Origin: Leucobacter chinensis
GTDB lineage: Bacteria; Actinomycetota; Actinomycetes; Actinomycetales; Microbacteriaceae
Assembly: GCF_019049105.1 (NCBI RefSeq)
Contig: NZ_JAHQZR010000003.1
Coordinates: 241,447-305,446, forward strand
Length of the DNA stretch: 64,000 bases
Direction: 5' to 3'
Each line of letters starts with the position of its first letter. The first letter of the stretch is position 1. Made by a program: the position numbers and the translations under genes. Shown here in pieces: positions 8,420 through 17,428 of this stretch. The notes beneath the pieces were generated by a model. It saw only the letters and a program-made list of their open reading frames with translations, was not told where the DNA came from and did not search any database.

Positions 8420-9052
8420 ATCAAATGATCCCTCGTACTCAAGCACCGTTCCGAGCAGCGGGTTGCGCACGCGGGCCGCAACCGTCTGCAGGCCGCCCCG
8501 CTCGTCATACCCGTGCAGCACGTGAACCGACACCGAGGCAAACGACGGAAGCCTGATACGCATCCCCGCAAGCCGCAGCCAGGCCCGTTCAGACCACAAG
8601 ACGAGCTCGCCCCGGTCAGTCGCCGAACAGCGAAGCCTCAGCTCGACCCTGCCGGCACCCCCAAGAACGTTCGTAAGCGTGCCCCGGTCGGGGCCCACGA
8701 AAAGCTCGTCAACGAATCGCTGCTCGCCGCCCTCAAAGCAAAACACCCTCGTCGCCGTGAGCTTCGTCGCCCCATCGGGCGTGAGCGACTGCTCGTTGCG
8801 CACGAGAAACGGCACGTTTCGCCCAAAGCAGGTCATGAGCAGCTCGGGCCCGACGAAGGGCCTCGCGATGAGATTCAACCGGCCAAAGCGGCTGCCGGCA
8901 ACCCGAAAGACACCCTCGCCAACCACCACGCCACGCTCGCCCTCGGCCCCACCGGGCCCCTCGGCATACTCCCGCACCTTCGGGTGCAGCAACTCGGCTT
9001 GCGACCCCATGGCCTCAAGGAATACCGAGCGCTCACGCCTCTGCCGCATCAC
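8405..9052 (-). CDS. DUF4166 domain protein (copy A)
   Basis: 215 residues from a GTG start that overlaps the upstream stop as GTGA; an ATG 3 bases in is an equally good start. It begins with a Leu-His-Pro-containing stretch (ELLHPKVREYA), then a GEGVFRVAG segment, an FGRNVPFLVRNE strand and a C-terminal RNPLLGTVLEYEGSF. Together these match the DUF4166 family, a beta-rich fold of unknown function. It is the last gene of a three-gene operon with a second DUF4166 protein and an SRPBCC protein. Role unknown; a lipid or hydrophobic ligand is a guess from the SRPBCC neighbour. Confidence 0.75.
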   Translation of the reverse strand: MMRQRRERSVFLEAMGSQAELLHPKVREYAEGPGGAEGERGVVVGEGVFRVAGSRFGRLNLIARPFVGPELLMTCFGRNVPFLVRNEQSLTPDGATKLTATRVFCFEGGEQRFVDELFVGPDRGTLTNVLGGAGRVELRLRCSATDRGELVLWSERAWLRLAGMRIRLPSFASVSVHVLHGYDERGGLQTVAARVRNPLLGTVLEYEGSFDAWPE

Positions 9053-9735
9053 TCGCGCGCTTCCTCTCTCACGGGCTTCAATCGCACCGGAGCGTCATCG
9101 CAGGCGGGAAACTCGCACGTGAACTCACCCCGATACCCGAACAGCAGCCCCAAGAAGCGATTGCGCACCGACATGTCGATCACGTAACACTGCCGCTCAT
9201 CGTCGTAGTACTCGGTGAGCGAGGCGTTGCCGCTGAACAGCATCGGAAACGCGAAGGCCACTGGCCCCTCATAGAAGCGCTGCGCCCCCGACGTGAGCCG
9301 CAGCCCACCGCGCTCGTCGACCCCGAGATCGAGGTCGACCGCGAGGTGCTGGTGCGTGCCGAGGTAGTCGATCACGCGGTGTTCGCGCTCGCTAAAAATC
9401 ATCGTGGCGTCAAAGCGGCGCTGTCGCTTCGGCGTAACCTGCATCGTGCGCACGAAGGTCACGGTCTCGCGGCCAAAGTGATCGACATAGGGGTAGTTCT
9501 CGATCCGAAAAGGAATATCGCTGCCGGCTTCGGGAAACATGATGTTTCGCAACGCGCCGAAGCGCAGAAAGGGGCGCACCCACCGGGCACCCCGGCGAAT
9601 CTCAAGCATCGTCCCCTCGCCGACGCACCCGTAGCCCGCCGCAAGGCCCACCCCGAAGCGCCGTCGCATCATCGGGTGCAGCCGCTCAAAGTCATCTCCC
9701 AGGGCACGCTCAAACACGCCGCGCTGTTCAGTCAT
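9049..9735 (-). CDS. DUF4166 domain protein (copy B)
   Basis: 228 residues. The ATG at 9735 has AAGGAG 7 bases upstream; the open frame further upstream is ignored. It shares the layout of copy A: LHPMMRRRFGVG near the N-terminus, a GEGTMLEIRRG segment, PFRIENYPY, and a C-terminal VRNRFLGLLFGYRGEF. The two copies are paralogues. Its start overlaps the end of the SRPBCC gene by 8 bases and its end overlaps copy A by 4, so all three are probably one translational unit. Confidence 0.75.
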   Translation of the reverse strand: MTEQRGVFERALGDDFERLHPMMRRRFGVGLAAGYGCVGEGTMLEIRRGARWVRPFLRFGALRNIMFPEAGSDIPFRIENYPYVDHFGRETVTFVRTMQVTPKRQRRFDATMIFSEREHRVIDYLGTHQHLAVDLDLGVDERGGLRLTSGAQRFYEGPVAFAFPMLFSGNASLTEYYDDERQCYVIDMSVRNRFLGLLFGYRGEFTCEFPACDDAPVRLKPVREEARE

Positions 9736-10390
9736 GGGCTGCTCCTTGATCGTCGTCAAGCCTCGCGAGAAGCTCAGGCGCCTCGCGCATCGAGGGCCGA
9801 GTCTCCCGGCCCTCTGGCGCACTGCGGCAGGCCGAGGCTCGCGCCCGCGGCCCGCCGAACCAGCCTCGCAGCGGGCCGATCCGCTCGGGCTGGGTGCCAG
9901 CCTCAGCCCACTGTCTCAGGCGATCGAAGCTCCAGGCGGTGATCCACCACACCATGCGACGCACGATGAGCCGGTCAAGCACGCGCCCAACGGCGCCAAA
10001 GCCGGGGGTGTAGTCGTAGCCGGTGATAAAACGCACGCCCTCGGCGGTGGGAACGTAGCGCCAGTAGCCGCGCCCCGAGCGAAGCGGCGAGAACCAGCCA
10101 TCACTCTCAAACGTGAGCGCCGAGGTGCGAGAGCCGGCCGCGCCGAAGCGCTCGCCAGCCGAGACCCCCGTGCCGCGAATCGTCACGAGGGGGAGAGCGT
10201 CGAGCTCGTACCGGAACTGCTGCGCGCCATCTTCGCGAAGCGTCGTCGGGATGATGCGCGAAAAGCGCGCGTCCCACCGCGTGTGCTGGGCGGGGTCTTG
10301 CGTGAGCTGCCACACGAGCTCGATCGGCGCGGCAATGTCGATCTCGACGTACAGCGCACGCGAGGCTCGTCGAGATGCAAAAGGCGCCAT
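9728..10390 (-). CDS. SRPBCC (START-like) family protein
   Basis: 220 residues. The opening strand YVEIDIAAPIELVWQLTQDPAQHTRWDARF is typical of the SRPBCC hydrophobic-ligand-binding fold, followed by a beta-rich core and a C-terminal helix ending about residue 175. The last 45 residues are Arg/Gly/Pro-rich and probably disordered. The ATG at 10390 lies inside the stem of the upstream gene's terminator and has no Shine-Dalgarno; a TATTCT box ends 6 nt before it, which suggests leaderless initiation. First gene of the SRPBCC-DUF4166-DUF4166 operon. Confidence 0.7.
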   Translation of the reverse strand: MAPFASRRASRALYVEIDIAAPIELVWQLTQDPAQHTRWDARFSRIIPTTLREDGAQQFRYELDALPLVTIRGTGVSAGERFGAAGSRTSALTFESDGWFSPLRSGRGYWRYVPTAEGVRFITGYDYTPGFGAVGRVLDRLIVRRMVWWITAWSFDRLRQWAEAGTQPERIGPLRGWFGGPRARASACRSAPEGRETRPSMREAPELLARLDDDQGAAHD

Positions 10391-10418
10391 GGTGCGAGAA
10401 TACCCGAACCATGGCGCC
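10379..10418 (-). terminator. Terminator of inositol-3-phosphate synthase, overlapping the next start codon
   Basis: An 11-bp perfect stem (GGCGCCATGGT with ACCATGGCGCC) is followed on the minus strand by TTTT. It sits 12 bases after the ino1 stop. The left arm contains the ATG of the downstream SRPBCC gene, and the loop contains its likely -10 box. Confidence 0.8.
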
Positions 10419-10430
10419 CTGTGTACGAAA

Positions 10431-11495
10431 CTACTGGGCGAGGAACGCCTCAAGATCAGCGCGAGCCTCGTCGTCGGGCTGCTGCACCGCGGGCGACTTC
10501 ATGAAGTACGCCGACGCCGAAGCGAGGGGGCCCTTGTGCCCGCGGTCAAGCGCGACCTTCGCCGAGCGGATCGCGTCGATCATGGTGCCCGCCGAGTTGG
10601 GAGAATCCCACACCTCGAGCTTGTACTCGAGGCTCATGGGCACGTCGCCGAAGCCGCGGCCCTCGAGGCGCACGAAAGCGAACTTGCGGTCTTTGAGCCA
10701 GGGCACGTGGTCGCTCGGGCCGATGTGCACGTCGTCGGCGTCGAGATCAACGTCAATGTTCGAGGTGACGGCCTGGGTCTTTGAAATCTTCTTCGACTCG
10801 AGACGGTCGCGCTCGAGCATGTTCATGAAGTCCATGTTGCCGCCAACGTTGAGCTGGTAGGTGTGGTCGAGCGCGATGCCGCGCGACTCCATGAGGCGGG
10901 CGAGCACGCGGTGCGTGATCGTCGCGCCAACCTGGCTCTTAATGTCGTCACCGACAATGGGCAAGCCAGCGTCAACGAACTTCTTCGCCCACACGGGGTC
11001 TGAAGCGACGAACACGGGCACGGCGTTCACGAACGCGATGCCAGCGTCGAGGGCGGCCTGCGCGTAGAACTTGACGGCCTCTTCTGAGCCAACGGGAAGG
11101 TAGCAGGCGAGCACGTCAGCGCCCGAGTCCTTGAGCGCCTGCACCACGTCGACGACGGGGGCCTCTGACTCGGTCGACACGTCCTGGTAGTACGAGCCGA
11201 AGCCGTCGAGCGTGGGGCCACGCAGCACCTCGAGGCCGAGGTTCGGCACCTCAGAGAATTTCACGGTGTTATTGTGACCTGACCAGATGGCCTCAGAGAG
11301 GTCTTTGCCCACCTTCTGCGCGTCAACGTCGAACGCGGCAACGAACTGGAGGTCGCTCACGTGGTAGCCGCCGAGCCGAACGTGCATGAGGCCCGGAACC
11401 TGAGCGTCGTCGGCCGCATCGCGGTAATACTCGACACCCTGTACCAGTGAGCTCACACAGTTTCCAATGCCCGCAAGAGCAACCTTTACACCCAT
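10431..11495 (-). CDS. ino1: Inositol-3-phosphate synthase
   Basis: 354 residues of the actinobacterial-type myo-inositol-1-phosphate synthase, which converts glucose 6-phosphate to inositol 3-phosphate with NAD. The NAD-binding start [21 protein letters not shown], the [24 protein letters not shown] segment, the [15 protein letters not shown] motif and the LNVGGNMDF loop are all present. Start at 11495 chosen because GGGAG lies about 7 bases upstream; an ATG 6 bases earlier is possible. The product feeds mycothiol (MshA at 3633) and, in many actinobacteria, phosphatidylinositol lipids. A clear terminator follows. Confidence 0.95.
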   Translation of the reverse strand: MGVKVALAGIGNCVSSLVQGVEYYRDAADDAQVPGLMHVRLGGYHVSDLQFVAAFDVDAQKVGKDLSEAIWSGHNNTVKFSEVPNLGLEVLRGPTLDGFGSYYQDVSTESEAPVVDVVQALKDSGADVLACYLPVGSEEAVKFYAQAALDAGIAFVNAVPVFVASDPVWAKKFVDAGLPIVGDDIKSQVGATITHRVLARLMESRGIALDHTYQLNVGGNMDFMNMLERDRLESKKISKTQAVTSNIDVDLDADDVHIGPSDHVPWLKDRKFAFVRLEGRGFGDVPMSLEYKLEVWDSPNSAGTMIDAIRSAKVALDRGHKGPLASASAYFMKSPAVQQPDDEARADLEAFLAQ

Positions 11496-11580
11496 CGACA
11501 TCTCCCAAGTTTTCCTTGTGCTCGTGACTCTCATCAAGAAAGCCACCTTTTAGTGTAATACGACAGCCCTCGCGGGGCAG

Positions 11581-12348
11581 TCACGCATCTCCCAGTATCG
11601 GGGCTGCGCGAAGCATAAATCGCTCGACGCTCGCGATCGGCTCGCGCTGCCCACCGACGTGCTCGATCGTCTCGTCGTCAATGACGGTGAGCTGCGTCCC
11701 GTGCATGCGGAGCGCGCCAATCTTGCGATCGAGACTCTCGGTGACGTCGTAGGCCTCGGCTGCTTCGTCGCTCGAGATCTCCCAGAACGGAACATCGATC
11801 GCCGCCGCGACCGCGCGTGCTGCACGGTGGGCAAGGACGTGATCGGGGTGCCCGTAGCCGCCCTCGTCGTTGTAGCTCACGATCGCGTCGCACTCGAGCG
11901 TGAGCACACCGTAGAGCAGGTCGTTGATGAGCTCGGCTGCTGGGGCTTTCGTGAGCGCCTCGGCGCCGGTCTCGGCCGCGCTCATGGCCATGCCGTCATC
12001 GCCCCACTCCATTCCTGAATCTTCGTACACGCGGGGTTCGAGGCCCGGCTGGCGCGCGGGTGGCTCGCCAAGAAAGGCGTGGCCCTCGACGCCAAGCATA
12101 AGCATCGCGGCCTGCAGCTCCTGCTCGCGGTGCGGCGCGAGCTGTGGGGTGCCCTGCAGCGAGGCGAAGGGGCCCGGGGTCACCTCGCCGCGCTCACCGC
12201 GCGTGAGGGTCACGAGGCCGGCGGGCTTTCCCGCCGCGCGAAGGGCAGCAATCGTGCCACCCGTCGCGATCGTCTCATCGTCGGGGTGGGCGTGCACGAA
12301 TACGACGCGCTGGGCGCTACCAAACCAGGTTTCAGGGTTGTGATTCAC
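11581..12348 (-). CDS. mshB: PIG-L family deacetylase, MshB-like
   Basis: 255 residues. The zinc-binding AHPDDE motif lies near the N-terminus (RVVFVHAHPDDETIATGGTIA) and a GYGHPDH motif in the middle supplies the second His pair, as in MshB, which deacetylates GlcNAc-inositol in mycothiol synthesis. The GEEGEV-like TRGERGEVTPG loop also fits. The related amidase Mca cannot be excluded from sequence alone. The start is GTG at 12348, whose GTGA overlaps the stop of pcnA by 4 bases; an upstream ATG in the same frame would lie deeper in pcnA. Confidence 0.75.
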   Translation of the reverse strand: MNHNPETWFGSAQRVVFVHAHPDDETIATGGTIAALRAAGKPAGLVTLTRGERGEVTPGPFASLQGTPQLAPHREQELQAAMLMLGVEGHAFLGEPPARQPGLEPRVYEDSGMEWGDDGMAMSAAETGAEALTKAPAAELINDLLYGVLTLECDAIVSYNDEGGYGHPDHVLAHRAARAVAAAIDVPFWEISSDEAAEAYDVTESLDRKIGALRMHGTQLTVIDDETIEHVGGQREPIASVERFMLRAAPILGDA

Positions 12349-13814
12349 GATGCTTCGCCTTCTGTCTCGGTGCTCTGGGCATCGCCCGCCTGTTGCTCGG
12401 CCCACCATGCAACGAGCCGCTCGGCCGCGGCCTCTTCACCGATGGGGCCCTCGTCGAGCCGTAGGTCGAGCAAAAACTTGTAGGCCAGCCCGACCTCGCG
12501 CCCGGGTGCGATGCCGAGCAGCCGCATAATCTGCTGCCCGTCAAGCTCTGGCCGCACGGCGTCGAGCGCTTCTTGCTCGGCAAGCTCGTCGATGCGGCGC
12601 TCGATGTCGTCATAGGCGAACTCAAGCCGGTCGGCCTTACGCTTGTTGCGCGTCGTCACGTCAGCCCGCGTGATGATGTGCAATCGCTCAAGCTCGCTGC
12701 CCGCATCGCGCACGTACCGGCGCACGGCCGAATCGCTCCAGGCCTGGTCGCTGTAGCCGAAAAAGCGCAGGTGCAGTTCGACGAGCTTCGCGACCTGCGC
12801 GATTGTGTCGTTGTCGAAGCGCAGTTCACGCAGTCGCTTCTTCGTGAGCTTCGCGCCGACCACGTCGTGGTGGCGAAAGGTCACCTGGCCCTGCTCGTAG
12901 CGTCTGGTGGCTGGCTTGCCGATGTCGTGCATGACGGCAGCGAGGCGCAGGGTGACGTCGGGGCCGTCTGGGCTCGACTGCCGCGATTTCTCAAGCGCAA
13001 TGGCCTGCTCAAGCACCGTGAGCGTGTGCTCGTACACGTCTTTGTGGCGACCGTGGTCGTCTTGCATCTCGCGCAGCGCGCTGAACTCAGGCAAGAATCG
13101 GTCGCACAGCCCCGTCTCGACGAGAATGCGCAGCCCGGCAACCGGGTCATCGGTCGAGAGCGTTTTCACGAGTTCGTCGCGCACTCGCTCCGCCGAGATA
13201 ATGTCGAGGCGGTCGGCCATGTCGGTCATCGCCTTCGTGACCCGCTTGTCGACGGCGAAGCCAAGCTGCGACGAAAACCGTGCAGCCCGCATCATTCGCA
13301 GCGGATCGTCGCTAAACGACTGCTCGGCTGACCCCGGAGTCATGATCGTGCCCGCGATAAGATCTTCGACGCCACCCGAAACGTCAACGAGGCGCATTTC
13401 GGGCAGCATGAGCGCGAGCGCGTTAATCGTGAAGTCACGGCGCACGAGATCGCCCTCGATGGTGTCGCCGAAGGCGACGACGGGCTTTCGCGAGTCTTCG
13501 CGGTACACGTCTGAACGGTATGTGGTCACCTCGACCTGTTCGCCGTGCACCCTCGCTGCGATCGTGCCGAAGGCACGGCCGACATCCCAGGTTTTTTGAG
13601 CGATGGTCTCGAGAATCTCACGCGTCTCATCGGGCCTCGCTGAGGTCGCGAAATCGAGATCGGTGACGGGCCTGCCTATGAGCGCATCGCGCACGGGCCC
13701 GCCAACGAGCGCACACTCGTGACCGGCCGCCGCAAACGCTTCGGCAAGCGCCTTCACCGGTTTCGACTCGGCAATTTCTGTGAGTGTTGCCATCGATTCT
13801 GCGAGAGAAAGCAT
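12345..13814 (-). CDS. pcnA: CCA tRNA nucleotidyltransferase / poly(A) polymerase family protein
   Basis: 489 residues. The class II nucleotidyltransferase head is present (LVGGPVRDALIGRPVTDLDFATSARPDE), followed by RRDFTINALAL, a neck region around RMMRAARFSSQLGF, and a C-terminal HD-type domain (AVMHDIGKPATR). This architecture is that of actinobacterial CCA-adding enzymes. The first ATG at 13814 is used; a second in-frame ATG 7 codons in is possible, and neither has a clear Shine-Dalgarno. Divergent from the DUF6049 gene. Confidence 0.92.
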   Translation of the reverse strand: MLSLAESMATLTEIAESKPVKALAEAFAAAGHECALVGGPVRDALIGRPVTDLDFATSARPDETREILETIAQKTWDVGRAFGTIAARVHGEQVEVTTYRSDVYREDSRKPVVAFGDTIEGDLVRRDFTINALALMLPEMRLVDVSGGVEDLIAGTIMTPGSAEQSFSDDPLRMMRAARFSSQLGFAVDKRVTKAMTDMADRLDIISAERVRDELVKTLSTDDPVAGLRILVETGLCDRFLPEFSALREMQDDHGRHKDVYEHTLTVLEQAIALEKSRQSSPDGPDVTLRLAAVMHDIGKPATRRYEQGQVTFRHHDVVGAKLTKKRLRELRFDNDTIAQVAKLVELHLRFFGYSDQAWSDSAVRRYVRDAGSELERLHIITRADVTTRNKRKADRLEFAYDDIERRIDELAEQEALDAVRPELDGQQIMRLLGIAPGREVGLAYKFLLDLRLDEGPIGEEAAAERLVAWWAEQQAGDAQSTETEGEAS

Positions 13815-13869
13815 GCGTCACAGCTTACTTGGCGTCGCTGTCAAAACCCATTTGTCCAGCGTGGGCTCC

Positions 13870-13883
13870 TAGACTTGATTGCA
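13870..13883 (+). promoter_or_regulatory. Probable leaderless promoter box of the DUF6049 gene
   Basis: TAGACT is followed by 7 bases and then the ATG, with no Shine-Dalgarno. The same TAGACT-N7-ATG arrangement recurs before the cyclophilin gene at 38353. Confidence 0.55.
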
Positions 13884-16171
13884 TGCGTGCGGCCCTCACC
13901 ACGATCGTCACTGCGGTTCTCCTCGTCTTTCCCGGAGTCTTCGCAGCATCAGCCGCACCCTCGATGCAGCCGCGGGAGTCGCAGCGCGAGGCTCAGACCG
14001 AAGTGCGCCCGGCGACCGATGACAACGCTAACAGCGACACCGAGGCCGATACCGAAGCAGACCCCGACGCAAATCGTGAGCGCGACAACCAGGCCGAGAC
14101 CACCATCGCGCTCAGCGCCGTGGCTGAGTCTGCGTCGATGACCGAGTCGGGCGACCACACGTTCCTCGTCGAGGTTGCAAACCTCGGCGATGATCCACTG
14201 CCCGCCGGTTCTGTGCAGGTTCGAGTCTTGACCGAACCGGTCACGAAACTCGACGAGATCACGGGCGAAACCGTCACGACTGAACCCGCTGGCATCACCA
14301 TCGCGACCATCGAAACCCCGATCATCGCAGCGGGGGAGCGCTTCGCTTCAAAGACAACCCCAGCATCGTCGTCGTTCGCGCTTAACGCCGAAAGCCAGGC
14401 CGGCGTGTACCAAACGCAGGTGAGCTGGACAGAGACGGCCGAGATGAGCCCGAGCGACGATCAGCTCAGTGAGAGCATCACTCGAACCCAGCTCGGTACG
14501 CCATTCGTGTGGAACGCCTCGGGCATCGAAGCCCGCCTCAATCTCGCAACCATCGTGCCCCTCGTGTACCCAGAGACCGACGCGCCCCCCGTGACCCCAG
14601 CCGAGGTCGACCTTGCGCTCGGCGACCACCGCTCGATCGAACGGCTGCTTGACGCGGCAGAAACGGCGGGGTCGCTCGTCGCCGTCGATCCACGCGTTGT
14701 CGGCTACGTTCGCAGTCTTGGCGCGAGTGCCTCGCCCGCCACCCGCGAACTCGTCGATCGCATCACCTCGCCAACGCTCGCAACCGCCGCGCTCGGGTAC
14801 GCCGACGCCGACCCGGTCGCGACGGCGCTGCTCATGCCTGACGGGGTACTCGAGCCCACTGGCCTTTCATTTCTCGCGCGCCATTTCACCGAACTCACCG
14901 AGCAGGCCGAGTCAGACTCTGCGCACAAGAGCCACGACCACTCAATCGCGTCGCTGACCGATGGATCGATGCCGCCCTTGCTCGAAGAACTTGTCACATG
15001 GGAAACAGCGATGGATGGTTTCGCCTGGCCATCAGCCGCCAGCCTCAGCACCAAAACACTCGAGGCTCTGGTCAAGCAGGGGCTCACGAACATTGTTGTG
15101 AACGGTGAAGATGCCGCTGGGGCTGCGAGGGGAGCCCTCGACGGAGCGACCCTATACCGTTCTGAGCCCGCGCTCGAAAAAACCGCCCGGGCCTTTCTTG
15201 CCGCCGAGAGTGACATCGACAACGCCGAGGCTGAAGCGTTGCTCGCCTCGGTCACGGCAGTGCTCGGGTCAAGCGCCAAAGAGGGCAAAGCGGCAGAGGC
15301 GCTACTCGCTGTCGACCGCAGCACCGCTGCTGGCGCAGAGTCACTCGAGGCGCTCTTTACCGAGATGGGCCGTTTGCCGTGGGTGAGCTTCACACCCGTC
15401 GAAAACCTCACGCCCGGCTCCGTGACGCTGACAGAAGAGGCCGACGTGCAGAAGGCACTCGACCAGATGGCCGAGGCCGTGCGCTCAGAAGAGCGCGTCG
15501 TCGAATACTCACGCGTGCTTGCCGAACCGCAGCTGCTCGTTGACTACCAGCGCGACCGACTCGCGAGCACGCTCGCCGTGCGCGGCCCGCTCTCGGGATC
15601 GGAGCCCGCGCAAGAGGCGCTCGAAAATCGTATCGGGGTGCATCTCGCGGGCAACGAACGCTTGCAACAGGGCGTTCGTATCGTCGATACCGAGCACACG
15701 CGACTGCTCGGGAGCACCTCAAACCTGCCCATTCAACTGCGCAACACCCTGCCATTCGACGCTCGCGTTGCCGGCACCATCTCGACCGGCTCGGCGGCAC
15801 TCATCGTGCAGAAGCCAAAGCTTGAGCCCACCGTGATTCCGGCCGAGAGCACCGTGAACCACCTCGTTCCAGTAACCAGCCGTGCCTCGAGCGGGCAAGT
15901 CGACCTCAAGGTGCAACTGCGTGACACCACGAAAGGCGAAGACATCGCCTCGACGACCTTTGAGGTGACCCTGAGCGGCCAGACCGAAACCATCGCGCTC
16001 ACGACCCTCGGTGTCATCGTCGTTGCCCTCTTTGTCGGCGGGCTCTGGCGCTCAATTACCCGCAAGCGTTCGACCCCGGGCGACGAGCCCCTCGAGCCCT
16101 CTGCTGCAGCGGCCGCAGCAGCAGAGAAGCCTGCCGAACCCGCCGGGCGCCAGGCCGACCCCAAACACTAA
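13883..16171 (+). CDS. DUF6049 family secreted/membrane protein
   Basis: 762 residues. An N-terminal signal peptide ends near FAASAAP (about residue 20), a long Asp/Glu/Arg-rich acidic linker follows (about 25-75), then a large extracellular region beginning ETTIALSAVAESASMTESGDHTFLVEVANLGDDPLPAG. A single membrane helix lies near the C-terminus (IALTTLGVIVVALFVGGLW), followed by a charged, Ala-rich cytoplasmic tail. This is the DUF6049 protein that sits between pcnA and murJ in many actinobacteria and is presumed to act in envelope biogenesis. Here murJ does not follow it. Confidence 0.8.
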   Translation: MRAALTTIVTAVLLVFPGVFAASAAPSMQPRESQREAQTEVRPATDDNANSDTEADTEADPDANRERDNQAETTIALSAVAESASMTESGDHTFLVEVANLGDDPLPAGSVQVRVLTEPVTKLDEITGETVTTEPAGITIATIETPIIAAGERFASKTTPASSSFALNAESQAGVYQTQVSWTETAEMSPSDDQLSESITRTQLGTPFVWNASGIEARLNLATIVPLVYPETDAPPVTPAEVDLALGDHRSIERLLDAAETAGSLVAVDPRVVGYVRSLGASASPATRELVDRITSPTLATAALGYADADPVATALLMPDGVLEPTGLSFLARHFTELTEQAESDSAHKSHDHSIASLTDGSMPPLLEELVTWETAMDGFAWPSAASLSTKTLEALVKQGLTNIVVNGEDAAGAARGALDGATLYRSEPALEKTARAFLAAESDIDNAEAEALLASVTAVLGSSAKEGKAAEALLAVDRSTAAGAESLEALFTEMGRLPWVSFTPVENLTPGSVTLTEEADVQKALDQMAEAVRSEERVVEYSRVLAEPQLLVDYQRDRLASTLAVRGPLSGSEPAQEALENRIGVHLAGNERLQQGVRIVDTEHTRLLGSTSNLPIQLRNTLPFDARVAGTISTGSAALIVQKPKLEPTVIPAESTVNHLVPVTSRASSGQVDLKVQLRDTTKGEDIASTTFEVTLSGQTETIALTTLGVIVVALFVGGLWRSITRKRSTPGDEPLEPSAAAAAAAEKPAEPAGRQADPKH

Positions 16172-16184
16172 GCGATCGCGCGGC

Positions 16185-17405
16185 TCACAAATCTTCGGTC
16201 GATGAGGCGGCGTCGCCATACTCATCGAGCGCGTCCTTCGGCAGCTTGCGAATGCGCTGCCGCCTCGCCGACCGTGCCGGAATGAGCGAACGCATCTCTT
16301 CGAGCTTGCCAAAGCACAACAAGCGGTCATCGTCTTCTAGCACCACATGCTTGCGGGGGTTCGGGATCACCTGCACGCCGCGGTGCAGCGTGAGCACCGT
16401 GATGTCTCGCTCCCAGAGGCCCGAGTCACCGAGCGTTTTACCGATGAGCTCGGCTCCCGCGTGCACCTGCAGCTCAGCGACGCCGTACCCCGTCGAAACC
16501 GAGAGGCGCTGCCGCACGTCGATCTCGGGAAACGCCACCTGATTCGAGATGAAGTCGATGATCGCGCCCGCGACGTCAAGCCCCGTCGCCCGCTCGATAC
16601 CCTCGAGCCCCGGCGACGAGTTCACCTCCATCACGAGCGGCCCCTCATCGCCCTCGAGCATATCGACGCCAGCGATCCTGAGGCCCATGATCTGCGCCGA
16701 ACGCACCGCGGCCTCTTCGTAGGCCGCATCGAGCTTCACAGCCTCGACGCTGCCACCGCGATGCACGTTCGAACGAAACTCATCACCCGCTGCCGTGCGA
16801 CGCATCGCCGCAACCACCCGATCGCCCACGACGAGCGCCCGAATATCGCGCCCGGCGCTCTCCTGCACAAAGCGCTGAATGAGCACGTTCTGGTTCGTCG
16901 AGTGCAGGGTCTCAATGATCGCCTCGGCCACTTTGACCTGCGGCGCGAGAATAACCCCGACACCCTGCGTGCCCTCGAGCAGCTTGATCACGACGGGAGC
17001 TCCGCCAACACTCTCGATTGCCGGCTTCACATCGGCGCGGTTGCGCACAAACGCGGTCTCGGGCATGCCAATGCCGTGTCTTGCAAGAATCTGGCTCGCG
17101 CGCAGTTTGTCGCGCGAATTCGTGATGCCGTTCGACGTGTTGGGCGTGTACACGTCCATCTGCTCAAACTGCCGCACCACAGCCGTGCCAAAGTAGGTAA
17201 TCGAATTGCCGATACGGGGCAGAATCGCGTCGTAGTCGCTCAGCTGCGATCCGCGATATCTGAGATCTGGCACCCCTCCCGCGAGATCAATGCCAAAGCG
17301 CAGGGTGTTGAGCACGCGAACCTCATGGCCGCGATCTTCGGCTGCTTGGCGCAACCTGCCGGTCGAGTACGACTGTGGAGCGCGAGAAAGGAGTGCAAGC
17401 TTCAC
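16185..17405 (-). CDS. rimK: RimK family ATP-grasp glutamate ligase fused to an RCK_C (TrkA-C) domain
   Basis: 406 residues. The first 300 are a RimK ligase: LALLSRAPQSYSTGRL, ILPRIGNSITYFGTAVVRQFE, the ATP-grasp segment GGAPVVIKLLEGTQGVGVIL, and the metal-binding VMEVNSSPGLEGIE. In E. coli RimK adds glutamates to ribosomal protein S6. Residues 306-372 (GYGVAELQVHAGAELIGKTL through RLLCFGKLEEM) resemble an RCK_C domain, a small-ligand sensor usually found in potassium channels and transporters, where it can bind c-di-AMP. A basic, then acidic tail ends the protein. The start is GTG at 17405 with AGGA upstream. Divergent from the RimB-like gene with only 23 bases between starts. Confidence 0.85.
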   Translation of the reverse strand: MKLALLSRAPQSYSTGRLRQAAEDRGHEVRVLNTLRFGIDLAGGVPDLRYRGSQLSDYDAILPRIGNSITYFGTAVVRQFEQMDVYTPNTSNGITNSRDKLRASQILARHGIGMPETAFVRNRADVKPAIESVGGAPVVIKLLEGTQGVGVILAPQVKVAEAIIETLHSTNQNVLIQRFVQESAGRDIRALVVGDRVVAAMRRTAAGDEFRSNVHRGGSVEAVKLDAAYEEAAVRSAQIMGLRIAGVDMLEGDEGPLVMEVNSSPGLEGIERATGLDVAGAIIDFISNQVAFPEIDVRQRLSVSTGYGVAELQVHAGAELIGKTLGDSGLWERDITVLTLHRGVQVIPNPRKHVVLEDDDRLLCFGKLEEMRSLIPARSARRQRIRKLPKDALDEYGDAASSTEDL

Positions 17406-17428
17406 GGGTATCCTGCCAAAATAGAAGT

